Made by a program: the position numbers and the translations under genes. From Actinomadura sp. NAK00032 (GTDB lineage: Bacteria > Actinomycetota > Actinomycetes > Streptosporangiales > Streptosporangiaceae): a stretch of DNA of 64,000 bases. The stretch is from NCBI RefSeq assembly GCF_013364275.1, contig NZ_CP054932.1, positions 7,316,001 to 7,380,000 of the forward strand, read 5' to 3'. Below are positions 1 through 7,778 of the stretch, one piece after another; within the stretch, counting starts at the first letter, position 1; every line of letters begins with the position of its first letter. Below the pieces are notes generated by a model. It was given only the letters and a program-made list of their open reading frames with translations, was not told the DNA's origin and searched no databases.

Positions 1-878
1 AGTGCCGACGGGCTGGGCGGCGCCACCGGGTCGTCCTGGACGCCGAGCAGCTCCTCCAGGTCGATGCGCGCGCGCTCGAACTCGCCGAGCCGCATCAGCG
101 CCTCCGCCCGGACGTCCAGCAGCGCGGCCCACCCCTCGCGGTCGTCGGTCGCGACGCCGGCCAGCAGCCGCACCGCCTCCTGCGGCCGGCCCCGCTCCAG
201 CACCGCCCACGCCCGCGCGACCCCGTCCGGCGGGGCGGCCGCCGCCTCGGCCGCGCTGTCCGGCGCCCCCGCGGTGCCGGACGGCGCACGGTCCGGGCCG
301 CCGGACCGGTCCGAGACGTACAGCCAGGCGTCCATCGCGAAGCCCTTGCCGGGCAGCGAGCTGCGCACCCGCCAGAAGTCCTCGGCGCGCAGCGACCGGA
401 ACCCGTTGCGGATCACGTCCTGGAACAGGTGGTCCGACACGATCACCGCGAGCTGCGCGGCCGGGTGGTCGTCCAGCGCGTCCTTCACCGGCGGGCTGTC
501 CAGCAGCCGGAAGCAGTCGATCACGGCGGCGCCGTTGAACCCGGCCGGGCCCGGCGTCACCAGCCCGCTGGTCAGCGCGAGCCGCAGCCGGATCCGCGCG
601 TCCTCGGCCAGCAGCCGGTTCTCCTGCCGCAACGCGACCTCCAGCTCCGCCACCAGCGCCGGGATGGCGGCGGTCTCGTCGATGTCGCTCGGCGGCAGGA
701 TCAGCACGCCGTCCCCGCTGCTCTGCACGATCTGCTCGGGCAGCCCCGCCTCCCGGCAGGCCGCCATCGCCACGGTCACCAGCGCCTGCTGGGCGCGGAT
801 CTGCTCGGGTACGAGCCTGCTGCTCCACCCCTTGATGTCGAGCGCCGCGCACAGCGAACGCCGCGACCGTGCCCCCAT
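1..878 (-). CDS. Class III nucleotide cyclase-like protein with TPR-like tail, 3' end outside window
   Basis: Reads from ATG at 878 to the window edge (292 codons visible, no stop). The N-terminal 190 residues look like a class III nucleotidyl cyclase homology domain: LDIKGWS near residue 14 and SSGDGVL near residue 56 supply the two metal-binding aspartates, and RLRLALTSG then GFNGAAVIDCFRLLDS occupy the late-domain positions, with D in place of the usual N. A helical, TPR-like stretch follows (about 225-280). The Crp-type gene lies directly upstream on the same strand, so a cyclic-nucleotide signal passed to that regulator is a reasonable inference. The Asp residues argue that it may be active, but some substrate-specificity positions are not recognisable. 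Start preceded by GAAAGGGGG-type purines. Confidence 0.6.
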   Translation of the reverse strand, partial: MGARSRRSLCAALDIKGWSSRLVPEQIRAQQALVTVAMAACREAGLPEQIVQSSGDGVLILPPSDIDETAAIPALVAELEVALRQENRLLAEDARIRLRLALTSGLVTPGPAGFNGAAVIDCFRLLDSPPVKDALDDHPAAQLAVIVSDHLFQDVIRNGFRSLRAEDFWRVRSSLPGKGFAMDAWLYVSDRSGGPDRAPSGTAGAPDSAAEAAAAPPDGVARAWAVLERGRPQEAVRLLAGVATDDREGWAALLDVRAEALMRLGEFERARIDLEELLGVQDDPVAPPSPSA

Positions 879-1001
879 GCGTCCCCCTTTCCTCCGTGAC
901 CGCAGTCTCGCGGCCGGGGGGACGGAGCAACCCGCACCAGTGCGGGAAAGGCGAGATCGCCTCAAATCCCGCCGCGCGGGAGCGTCACTCGCCGCGGAGC
1001 A

Positions 1002-1700
1002 TCACTCGCACAGTTCGGACGGCGCCTTCATCTCGGCGAGCCTAGCCAGCTCGTGCACGTCCAGCAGCACCACCCGGCCCCGCGCGCACAGCACGATGTC
1101 GCGCAGCGCGGGCCCGTTGAGCGCCTTCTGCACCGTGCCCTCCTGCGCGCCGATCAGCATCGCGAGCTGCTTCTGCCGGAGCCGGACGACGGGCCGGCCG
1201 TCCTCGCGCTCGGGCGCGCGCCACGCCTGGTACAGCAGCGCCCGCGCCAGCCGCACCTCGACCTCGTACCCGGCCGCGTCGGCGCGGTAGCTGTTGGCCT
1301 GGGAGAGCCGGTCGCCCGTCATCAGGTTCAGCGCGATCAGCGCCTCCGGGTGCGCGCGCAGGCACGCGATGAACGGCCGCGCCGGGATCACCGCCAGGAT
1401 CGACCGGTCGAGCGTGGTGACCGTCGCGGTGCGGACGCCGTCGCCGAGCACCGCCATCTCGCCGACCAGGTCGCCGCGGTGCCTGATGCCGAGCAGCGAC
1501 ACGCTGCCGTTCTCCACGCCGCGCACCACCGCGACGCGGCCGTCGAGGAGGAGGTGCACCTCCGTGCCCGGCTCGCCCTGCCGCATCAGGGGCCGGTCGC
1601 GCTGGACGGTCCGCGGCATGCCGAGCCGCAGGACCGCGTTGCGGGCCGGCGGGGTCAGCCGGCCGAGGAACGAGAGATGATGCCAACCGGAGCTCGTCAT
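1002..1700 (-). CDS. Crp/Fnr-family cyclic-nucleotide-type transcriptional regulator
   Basis: 232 residues. The cNMP-binding beta-roll (about 10-125) contains the phosphate-binding cassette GEMAVLGDGVRTATV (80-94), with the Gly-Glu and the Arg that bind cyclic nucleotide phosphate in this family. A winged helix-turn-helix follows (about 165-225, recognition region RLRQKQLAMLIGAQEGTV). The ATG at 1700 is preferred over upstream in-frame starts because GAGGAGA lies 6 bases before it. It sits between two genes encoding cyclase-like proteins on the same strand, which suggests a local cyclic-nucleotide circuit (inference). DNA targets cannot be told from sequence. Confidence 0.85.
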   Translation of the reverse strand: MTSSGWHHLSFLGRLTPPARNAVLRLGMPRTVQRDRPLMRQGEPGTEVHLLLDGRVAVVRGVENGSVSLLGIRHRGDLVGEMAVLGDGVRTATVTTLDRSILAVIPARPFIACLRAHPEALIALNLMTGDRLSQANSYRADAAGYEVEVRLARALLYQAWRAPEREDGRPVVRLRQKQLAMLIGAQEGTVQKALNGPALRDIVLCARGRVVLLDVHELARLAEMKAPSELCE

Positions 1701-1817
1701 CGACGTCTCCTCAGCGCACGTGCGTGTCGCCGCTCCGGCCCCGCGGAGCCGGGCCGCCCGGACGGGCATTCAGTATGGCAGCCTCCCCACCGGCCGTTCC
1801 GGTCATGAGACACATAT

Positions 1818-2777
1818 CTACGGTGCCTCCCATGTCCGGGCGAGCGCGGCGGCCAGCAGCACCCGCGCCCCCTGCCGGTCGCCGCGCCGGGCCGCCTCGC
1901 GGGCCAGCACGCGCAGCGGCGCGTCGCCCGCCGGGAACACCTCCGCCGCCGCGTTCACCAGCCGGTCGCCCTCGTCCGAGCGGCCCCGGCGGTAGGCGCG
2001 GTTCGCCAGCGCGAGCAGCAGCTCGTACTCCAGTCGCTCCAGGCGCTCCCGGTCGGGCCCCGTGCGCGACCGGACGACGCGGAGCCCGTCGGCGAGATAG
2101 GCGGACGCGACGTCGTCGTGCTCCTCCAGGTCCATCAGCGGATAGGCGGCGGGCGTCAGCGGATACCGGCGCAGCAGGTACCGGCACGTCTCCACGGCCG
2201 CGCGCCGCTCCCCGAGGCCGCGCTGGCGCTGCGCGAGCGCGAGCAGCCTCTCCGGGCCGGGGCATGCGCCGCCGTGCGGTGCGCTGGGGGTGTGGCCGGC
2301 CGGCCACACCCAATGGTCGGGCCCGCACGCCTCCCCCTTCACCCGCTGGAAGGCCGGCATGGACCGCGCGTCCCGGAGCCGCCAGTGCAGCAGCGCCCCT
2401 ATCACCACGGTGAAGGGGGCCTCTCGGGGGCCGGGGCGCCGGAGCAGGCGGGCCGCCTCGGCGACGATCTCGGCGCCCGTCCGCGGACCGGCCGGGCCTC
2501 CGGCGACCCCGATCGTCGTCCCGTCCCCCGGCGGGCGGCGGCGGCGCAGGCCGTCCAGGAGCACGGGGGCCGCCTCGGCGGGGTCGGCGCGCAGGACGAG
2601 CGCCAGCACCTCCCCCGACCCCAGCACCGCCCCGACCCGGCCCGCCCGCCCGGCCTGCCCGGCCCGTCCCAGGAACCCGGCGGCCTCCGCGCGCGCCCGT
2701 AACCGCGCCGGGGTGTCCAGCCGGTCCCACCCCCCGATGCGGAACGCGATACAGGTGATCCGCTCGCCCTCGTGCAC
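1818..2777 (-). CDS. Degenerate cyclase-like protein with C-terminal TPR-like helices
   Basis: 319 residues from GTG at 2777, chosen because GGGAGG lies 6 bases upstream. The first 120 residues follow the layout of a class III cyclase (ITCIAFRIGGWDRLD, then VLGSGEVLALVL, then TIGVAGGPAGPRTGAEIV), but both metal-site aspartates are replaced (R in the first motif, GSG instead of GDG), so catalysis is unlikely. The C-terminal half is alpha-helical and repeat-like (ERLLALAQRQRGLGERRAA, LANRAYRRGRSDEGDRL). It is first in the direction of transcription, followed by the Crp gene and the better-preserved cyclase-like gene. It may act as a regulatory or scaffolding paralogue (inference). Confidence 0.5.
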   Translation of the reverse strand: MHEGERITCIAFRIGGWDRLDTPARLRARAEAAGFLGRAGQAGRAGRVGAVLGSGEVLALVLRADPAEAAPVLLDGLRRRRPPGDGTTIGVAGGPAGPRTGAEIVAEAARLLRRPGPREAPFTVVIGALLHWRLRDARSMPAFQRVKGEACGPDHWVWPAGHTPSAPHGGACPGPERLLALAQRQRGLGERRAAVETCRYLLRRYPLTPAAYPLMDLEEHDDVASAYLADGLRVVRSRTGPDRERLERLEYELLLALANRAYRRGRSDEGDRLVNAAAEVFPAGDAPLRVLAREAARRGDRQGARVLLAAALARTWEAP

Positions 2778-2885
2778 CCGACCTCCCGGTGACCGTGCCG
2801 CCCCTCGCCACCGTCTCCCGGCGCGGCGCCGCGCTCCCCGTTCCAATGCGGGCTGGCGCGACCGGGCTCGGCCGGACGGGCCGGG

Positions 2886-4319
2886 TCACGCGGCGGCGGG
2901 CTCGTCCTTGGGCGTGCGCCGCGGGCGGGGCAGGAAGGGCACGATGGCCGTGCCGGCGACCGTGACCAGGGCGGCGACGAGGAACGCGGCCGTGTAGCCG
3001 TCCACCAGGTCGGGGCCCGCGTTCGCGGCGGCGGTGCTGAGGACGGTCAGGCCGATCGCGCCGCCGATCGTGCGGGAGGTGTTGACGACGCCCGCGACGG
3101 TACCCGCCTCCGCGTCGTCCGCGCCGCTCGTCGCGACCTCCACCAGCGGCGTCATGAGCAGGCCGAAGCCGAGGGCCATCAGCGCGCCGGGGCCGAGGAT
3201 CGCGCTGAGGAACGTTCCATCGGCGTCCAGCACGGCGGCCTGCCACGCGAACCCGCCGGCGGCCATCAGCCCGCCGATGCCGGCGAGGAGCCGCGCGCCG
3301 ACGCGGGCCATGAGCGCGGGCGCGAACCGCGAGCCGAGGATGATCCCGGCGGTGTGCGGGAGGAACGACAGGCCGGTCTTGACGGCGCTGTAGTGCAGGA
3401 CGTTCTGCATGTAGAGCGACAGGAAGTACCAGAGCGCGAACCCGGCCATCGTCATGACGAGCGTGGCGAGGTTGCCGACCGCCACGCTGCGCCGCCGGAA
3501 CATGCCCAGCCGGACGAGCGGCTGCGGCGCCCGCGCCTCCACCGCGACGAACAGGCCGAGCAGCCCGAGCCCGGCGGCGAGCGGGATCAGGGACGTCCAG
3601 CCGTGGTCCTCGGTCTGCCCGATGCCGAAGGCCAGCAGGCCGACGCCCGCGGTGACGAGGACGGCGCCGGGCAGGTCGAGCCGGGCGCGTCCGGTGGCGG
3701 GCCGGTCGTCGCGCAGCCAGCGGGCGGCGACCACCGCGACCGCCACCCCGACCGGGACGTTGATCAGCAGGACCCAGCGCCAGCTGAGGTAGTCGGTCAG
3801 CAGCCCGCCGACGAGTCCGCCGGTCGCGCCGCCGGCGGTGCCGACGGCCGTCCACATGGCGATCGCCCGCGTCCGCGCGGGACCGGCCGGGAACGTCGCG
3901 GTGACCAGCGACAGCGTGACGGGCGCGAGGACCGCGGCGCCGATTCCCTGCGCGGCGCGGGCGCCGATCAGCATGGCGCCGTCCTGCGCGAACCCGCCCG
4001 CCAGGCTGGACGCGATGACCAGGCCGAGGCCCGCCAGGAACACGCGCTTGCGCCCGTAGAGGTCGGCGGCGCGCCCGCCGAGGAGCAGGAACCCGGCGAA
4101 CGTCAGCGAGTAGGCGTTGACGACCCACTGCAGCCCGGTGGAGCCGAGGCCGAGACCCTCGCGCATGTGCGGCAGGGCGACGTTGACGACGGAGATGTCC
4201 AGGACGACGAGGAACTGCCCGATGGACGCGGCGAGCAGCGCGGCCCAGCCGGGCGTTCGCCCGGCCTTGCGCACCGCCTCTCCATCGGCAGTGAGATCAG
4301 TGGTGCTCATGCCGGTCAT
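2886..4319 (-). CDS. MFS drug exporter, DHA2 (EmrB/QacA) family, 14 TM
   Basis: 477 residues, the usual length for 14-helix proton/drug antiporters of the plasma membrane. Motif A is GGRAADLYGRKR (about 80-91), motif C-like glycines follow at GIGAAVLAPVTLSLV, and the first helix carries QFLVVLDISVVNVALP, the conserved acidic pattern of this family. Start at 4319 is supported by GGAGGG 8 bases upstream; an in-frame ATG lies 9 bases further in. Upstream (4372-4383) a GTCC-gatt-GGAC inverted repeat could be an operator, but no regulator gene is adjacent. The substrate is not predictable. Confidence 0.93.
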   Translation of the reverse strand: MTGMSTTDLTADGEAVRKAGRTPGWAALLAASIGQFLVVLDISVVNVALPHMREGLGLGSTGLQWVVNAYSLTFAGFLLLGGRAADLYGRKRVFLAGLGLVIASSLAGGFAQDGAMLIGARAAQGIGAAVLAPVTLSLVTATFPAGPARTRAIAMWTAVGTAGGATGGLVGGLLTDYLSWRWVLLINVPVGVAVAVVAARWLRDDRPATGRARLDLPGAVLVTAGVGLLAFGIGQTEDHGWTSLIPLAAGLGLLGLFVAVEARAPQPLVRLGMFRRRSVAVGNLATLVMTMAGFALWYFLSLYMQNVLHYSAVKTGLSFLPHTAGIILGSRFAPALMARVGARLLAGIGGLMAAGGFAWQAAVLDADGTFLSAILGPGALMALGFGLLMTPLVEVATSGADDAEAGTVAGVVNTSRTIGGAIGLTVLSTAAANAGPDLVDGYTAAFLVAALVTVAGTAIVPFLPRPRRTPKDEPAAA

Positions 4320-4503
4320 GCTGCCCTCCGACCCGGTTCGTCCGCGTCGGGCAAGGGGACCAGGAGAGCACGTCCGATTGGACTAGGACCCGAGCGCCGG
4401 AAGGTATCGGATCGGCGACGGAGGTGGGCGGGGCGGGCATCGGCGCGGTTAGGTGTGTACCGCCGGGCCTTGTCGTCGGACGCGGGGGCTGACCGTCGTG
4501 CGG

Positions 4504-6465
4504 ATGCTGAAGTACCTGGGCCGCGCCCTGATCGCGGCGTCGTTGACGGTCGCGGCGGGGGTGGCGGTCAACCAGATCCTCAACAACGGGAAGCTGAGCT
4601 GGAGCTGGGGCTATCTGGCCTTCGTCTTCACGGTGCTGGGCGGGCTCGTGCAGGCGGCACCCCAGACGGTGCGGTCGCCTTCGGAGGACGTCCCGCCCCC
4701 GCCGCCCGCGCGGCGGAGGCGGACGGGGTCACGTCGCGAGTACCTGCGGCGGATGCGCTCGGCGGTCGACCAGATGGAGACGATCGGCCTGGTCACGCAG
4801 GCGGAGTTCGTACTGCGGACCCGGCAGGTCTACGTCGATGTGATGCTGCGGCCTAGGACGGTCACCGACGTGGTGACCGACACCGGCATCGGCCCGGGGC
4901 CGGCTGAGGGCGCCGGTCGGCGCGCGTCGCTGGCGTCCTTCCTCGCGGGGGGCCGGATGCTCGCGGTGCTGGGCGCGGCGGGCTCCGGAAAGACGACCCT
5001 CGCCCGCCACACGGCGTTGGAGATGGTGGAGCGGCGCCGGTTCGGATGGCGGCACCGGGGGCGGCTTCCGGTGCTGCTGTACCTGCGCGACCACGCGGCG
5101 TCCGTCCTGGGCGATGAGCCGGGCGGGCTCGCGCAGATCGCGGCGGCGGCACCCTGGCTGAACGGCGCCGTCACGGCCGAATGGCTGGAGCAGCGGCTGG
5201 ACCGGGGCCAGTGCGTCGTGCTGCTGGACGGCCTCGACGAGGTCGCCGACGCCCGGCACCGCAGCCGCGTGGTGCAGTGGATAGAGGACCAGTACAGCCG
5301 CTACCCGGACAACGCCTTCGTCGTCACGTCCCGTCCTGGCGGATACGACGGCAACCGGCTGTCGCGCGCCGACGTCCTTCAGGTGCAGCGGTTCACGTCC
5401 CGGCAGATCAGGGACTTCCTGCACGCCTGGTACCAGGCGATCGAGCACCGCTCCCGCGAGGGCGACGCACGGGAGATCGACCGGATCGTCCAGGAGCTGG
5501 CCTGGTACATGATGCGCCGCAATCTCCGGGACGTCCCCGCTGAGGAGGCCGAGCGCGCGATCCGCACCGTGCTGCAACGCACTGCTCCGGATGTTTCTCC
5601 CGAGGCGTTCCTCCGCTACGTCAGGCGCAGCGGCCTGCTGCTGGAGCATCAGTACCGGCACTACGGCTTCGCGCACCTGACCTTGCAGGAGTACCTGGCG
5701 GCGGCCTTGGTCCCTGGGCACGCGTCCCGCCGCCAACTGCTCGTGGAGAACGTCAGTGATCCCGCTTGGCGCGAGACCACACTGCTGTGGGCCGCCCGCG
5801 CCGACGCCAGTCCCGTCGTAGAGGCGTGCCTGGAGGCGCGCACGGTGACCGCCCTCAGCCTGGCCTACGCCTGCCTGGACGAGGCCCGCGAAGTCGACCC
5901 CGCACTACGCGCCCGGCTCGACGAACTGCTCAACACGACCTCCGACGACCCCGACGAGATCCGGCTGCTGGACGGAGTCGCCGCCGCGCGCGCTCTGCAG
6001 GACACCCACGCCCTCGACGACACCGGCACCCGCATCTGCGCGCACCCCGTCCCCGACGAACTGTGGGCCCGTTACGCGTCCCACTCAGACAGCGACGCCG
6101 TCCCCGGGCCAGGAGCCGACCTCTGGACGTCCGACATCTCAAGATTCCTCGCCTGGCTCAACGGCCTGTTCGGCGACGGCGCCAGCTATCGCCTACCCAG
6201 CCCGTCCGAGGCGAGCCAGGCACTCGACAGCGACCTCTACCCCGCCGACCGGACCGGCCTTTACGCGGCGGAGGACGACTGGGCGACCAACGCCGACAGG
6301 GAGCGCATCGTCACCGCCGACCCCGACCTGCACCCCCACCGCCCCGCAAGGTGGCAGATCGCCGCCTATCCCGAGCTGATCCTCAACCACACGCACTTCA
6401 TCATCAGGATGCTCGCCCCCCTTCTCCCAGGTGACCTTCTGGCAACTCGCCGCGTATGCCGGTGA
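4504..6465 (+). CDS. Membrane-anchored NACHT NTPase (STAND), C-terminus probably split by frame change
   Basis: 653 residues from ATG 4504 (GTG 4498 also possible). Two hydrophobic helices (about 6-27 and 35-52), a Pro/Arg linker, then a NACHT ATPase: Walker A GAAGSGKT (157-164), Walker B VVLLDGLDEVAD (238-249), VTSRPGG sensor region (274-280) and the family hallmark FAHLTLQEYLAA (389-400). Residues about 545-575 (FLAWLNGLF...YRLPSPSEAS) resemble a piece of an FGE-sulfatase (SUMF1-like) fold. NACHT proteins of this architecture include known anti-phage sensors, so a defence role is plausible by family, not shown here. The frame ends abruptly, and a second open frame continues from 6431 in another phase (see next entry). 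Confidence 0.85.
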   Translation: MLKYLGRALIAASLTVAAGVAVNQILNNGKLSWSWGYLAFVFTVLGGLVQAAPQTVRSPSEDVPPPPPARRRRTGSRREYLRRMRSAVDQMETIGLVTQAEFVLRTRQVYVDVMLRPRTVTDVVTDTGIGPGPAEGAGRRASLASFLAGGRMLAVLGAAGSGKTTLARHTALEMVERRRFGWRHRGRLPVLLYLRDHAASVLGDEPGGLAQIAAAAPWLNGAVTAEWLEQRLDRGQCVVLLDGLDEVADARHRSRVVQWIEDQYSRYPDNAFVVTSRPGGYDGNRLSRADVLQVQRFTSRQIRDFLHAWYQAIEHRSREGDAREIDRIVQELAWYMMRRNLRDVPAEEAERAIRTVLQRTAPDVSPEAFLRYVRRSGLLLEHQYRHYGFAHLTLQEYLAAALVPGHASRRQLLVENVSDPAWRETTLLWAARADASPVVEACLEARTVTALSLAYACLDEAREVDPALRARLDELLNTTSDDPDEIRLLDGVAAARALQDTHALDDTGTRICAHPVPDELWARYASHSDSDAVPGPGADLWTSDISRFLAWLNGLFGDGASYRLPSPSEASQALDSDLYPADRTGLYAAEDDWATNADRERIVTADPDLHPHRPARWQIAAYPELILNHTHFIIRMLAPLLPGDLLATRRVCR

Positions 6466-7729
6466 CCGCCGTCTCACGGAGAGAGGCCAACGGCTCCTGC
6501 ACAGCATCGACCTCGCTCTCGACCTCGCCTTCAGCCGTGAGCCCGCCCATGGCCTCACCCGTGACCGTGTCTCGGAGAAGGCCCGCGCGCTCGGGCTCGA
6601 CCTCGACCTCGACGATCGCCCCACCGCACCGCGCACCTTCGACGTGCCATTCCGCAACGCCATCGCCCGCGCCCTCGCCTATGCGCGCGACCTCCAGCGC
6701 GACCTCCACCGCGACCTCGACCTCGACCACGTCCTCGACGCCTTCTTCGCTGCGGCCACCCGAGACTTCGTCCCGAGCAGGGCCGAGGCGCTCCTCCCCT
6801 CACTCGAGCTTCTGCTGATGTACGACGCCGAGCGCCGCGGCCTGTCCTCCGGCGCCCGGGGTTCCGGCGCCGTCCCCATCATCACCGCCGCGCTCGCGGA
6901 GACCGCGCGCCATGTCCCCGTCCACGAACTGAACCGCGCCCTCGACCGGGCCTTCGACCGGGCCTTGGGGCTCGCATACGAGGCCGGGGCCTGGTTTCCT
7001 CGCAGCGGCACCGTCGTTCCGACCCGCGACCTCCCCCTTGCCCTGGACCGTGCCCGCCGCGATGGCGCTCCGATCCCCGGCCCCCTCGCCGCTCTGGTCC
7101 TCGCGCGCGACCTCGCTCTCGCTCAGGCCCGTGCCGTCGACCACGACCCCGACGGCGGGCAGCGACGCACCGAGTACATCGCCCGCGACCTCGGCTTCGC
7201 CCAACTCGGCGCCTCCAGCGGTCTCGAGACCCAGGGCATGGTCGCGATGGGCCTCGCCTGCGCCCAGCTGACCCACTGCTACACGGCGCACGCGTTCGAG
7301 GGCGGCACCGGTCGCCGTCGCCGGAGGGAGGAGGAGGCGTCGCTGACCCGGTACCTGGGCAAGCTGCTGGACGCTCAGGCCCTGCCGGCGGTGCCGCCCT
7401 CCGGCGACCCGGCGTTGGCGCTCGCGCAGGCCCAGATCCTCGCCGAGCGACGGGGCGAGCCGGCTCTGGGGACGCTGATCGTGAACGCGTTCGACCTGGC
7501 CGCCCAGCTGCGGTTTCCCGACCGTCCGACTCGGCAGGAGGACCTCGTGTGGGCGGCGACGTCGGTCCTGGCGGCGCTCACGCTCGTGGGCGACGGGGAG
7601 CCGGACGAGGAGTTGACCGAGGTGCTCCGCAGCGCTCTGTGCACGCTGATCGCACTTACACCCATCTCCCCCGGCTACTGCGAGCCCGAGCCGCGAGCGG
7701 TGAAGCGGCTCGTCCTGGTACGGGGCTGA
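6431..7729 (+). CDS. Ala/Arg/Asp/Leu-rich helical repeat protein, probable C-terminal part of the NACHT protein
   Basis: 432 residues from GTG 6431, overlapping the NACHT frame by 35 bases. The sequence is rich in short repeats of the type LDRAFDRALGLA, RDLQRDLHRDLDLDH and LARDLALAQARA, predicted long helices. No catalytic motif is visible. The overlap, the missing Shine-Dalgarno sequence and a run of six C at 6416-6421 shortly before the phase switch suggest that this is the C-terminal half of one protein of about 1080 residues, separated by a one-base indel, a programmed shift or a sequencing error. The open frame just before 6431 (FSQ) also reads well into VTFWQLAAYAGD. If independent, it would be an unrecognised helical protein. 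Confidence 0.6.
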   Translation: MTFWQLAAYAGDRRLTERGQRLLHSIDLALDLAFSREPAHGLTRDRVSEKARALGLDLDLDDRPTAPRTFDVPFRNAIARALAYARDLQRDLHRDLDLDHVLDAFFAAATRDFVPSRAEALLPSLELLLMYDAERRGLSSGARGSGAVPIITAALAETARHVPVHELNRALDRAFDRALGLAYEAGAWFPRSGTVVPTRDLPLALDRARRDGAPIPGPLAALVLARDLALAQARAVDHDPDGGQRRTEYIARDLGFAQLGASSGLETQGMVAMGLACAQLTHCYTAHAFEGGTGRRRRREEEASLTRYLGKLLDAQALPAVPPSGDPALALAQAQILAERRGEPALGTLIVNAFDLAAQLRFPDRPTRQEDLVWAATSVLAALTLVGDGEPDEELTEVLRSALCTLIALTPISPGYCEPEPRAVKRLVLVRG

Positions 7730-7766
7730 GTGCGGGGATTCTGGTTGGTTCGTCGGAGACGTCCTC

Positions 7767-7778
7767 TACGGTCGGGGC
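7767..7778 (+). promoter_or_regulatory. Probable -10 box of a leaderless promoter
   Basis: TACGGT at 7767-7772 fits the actinobacterial TANNNT -10 consensus and ends 6 bases before ATG 7779, so transcription would start at or next to the start codon. No Shine-Dalgarno sequence is present. Confidence 0.5.

Noticed and set aside
1711..4128. Very long minus-strand open frame across the cyclase-like and MFS genes
   Set aside because: Arg/Pro/Gly-rich nonsense in a shadow phase of GC-rich genes; the true frames carry family motifs and ribosome sites.
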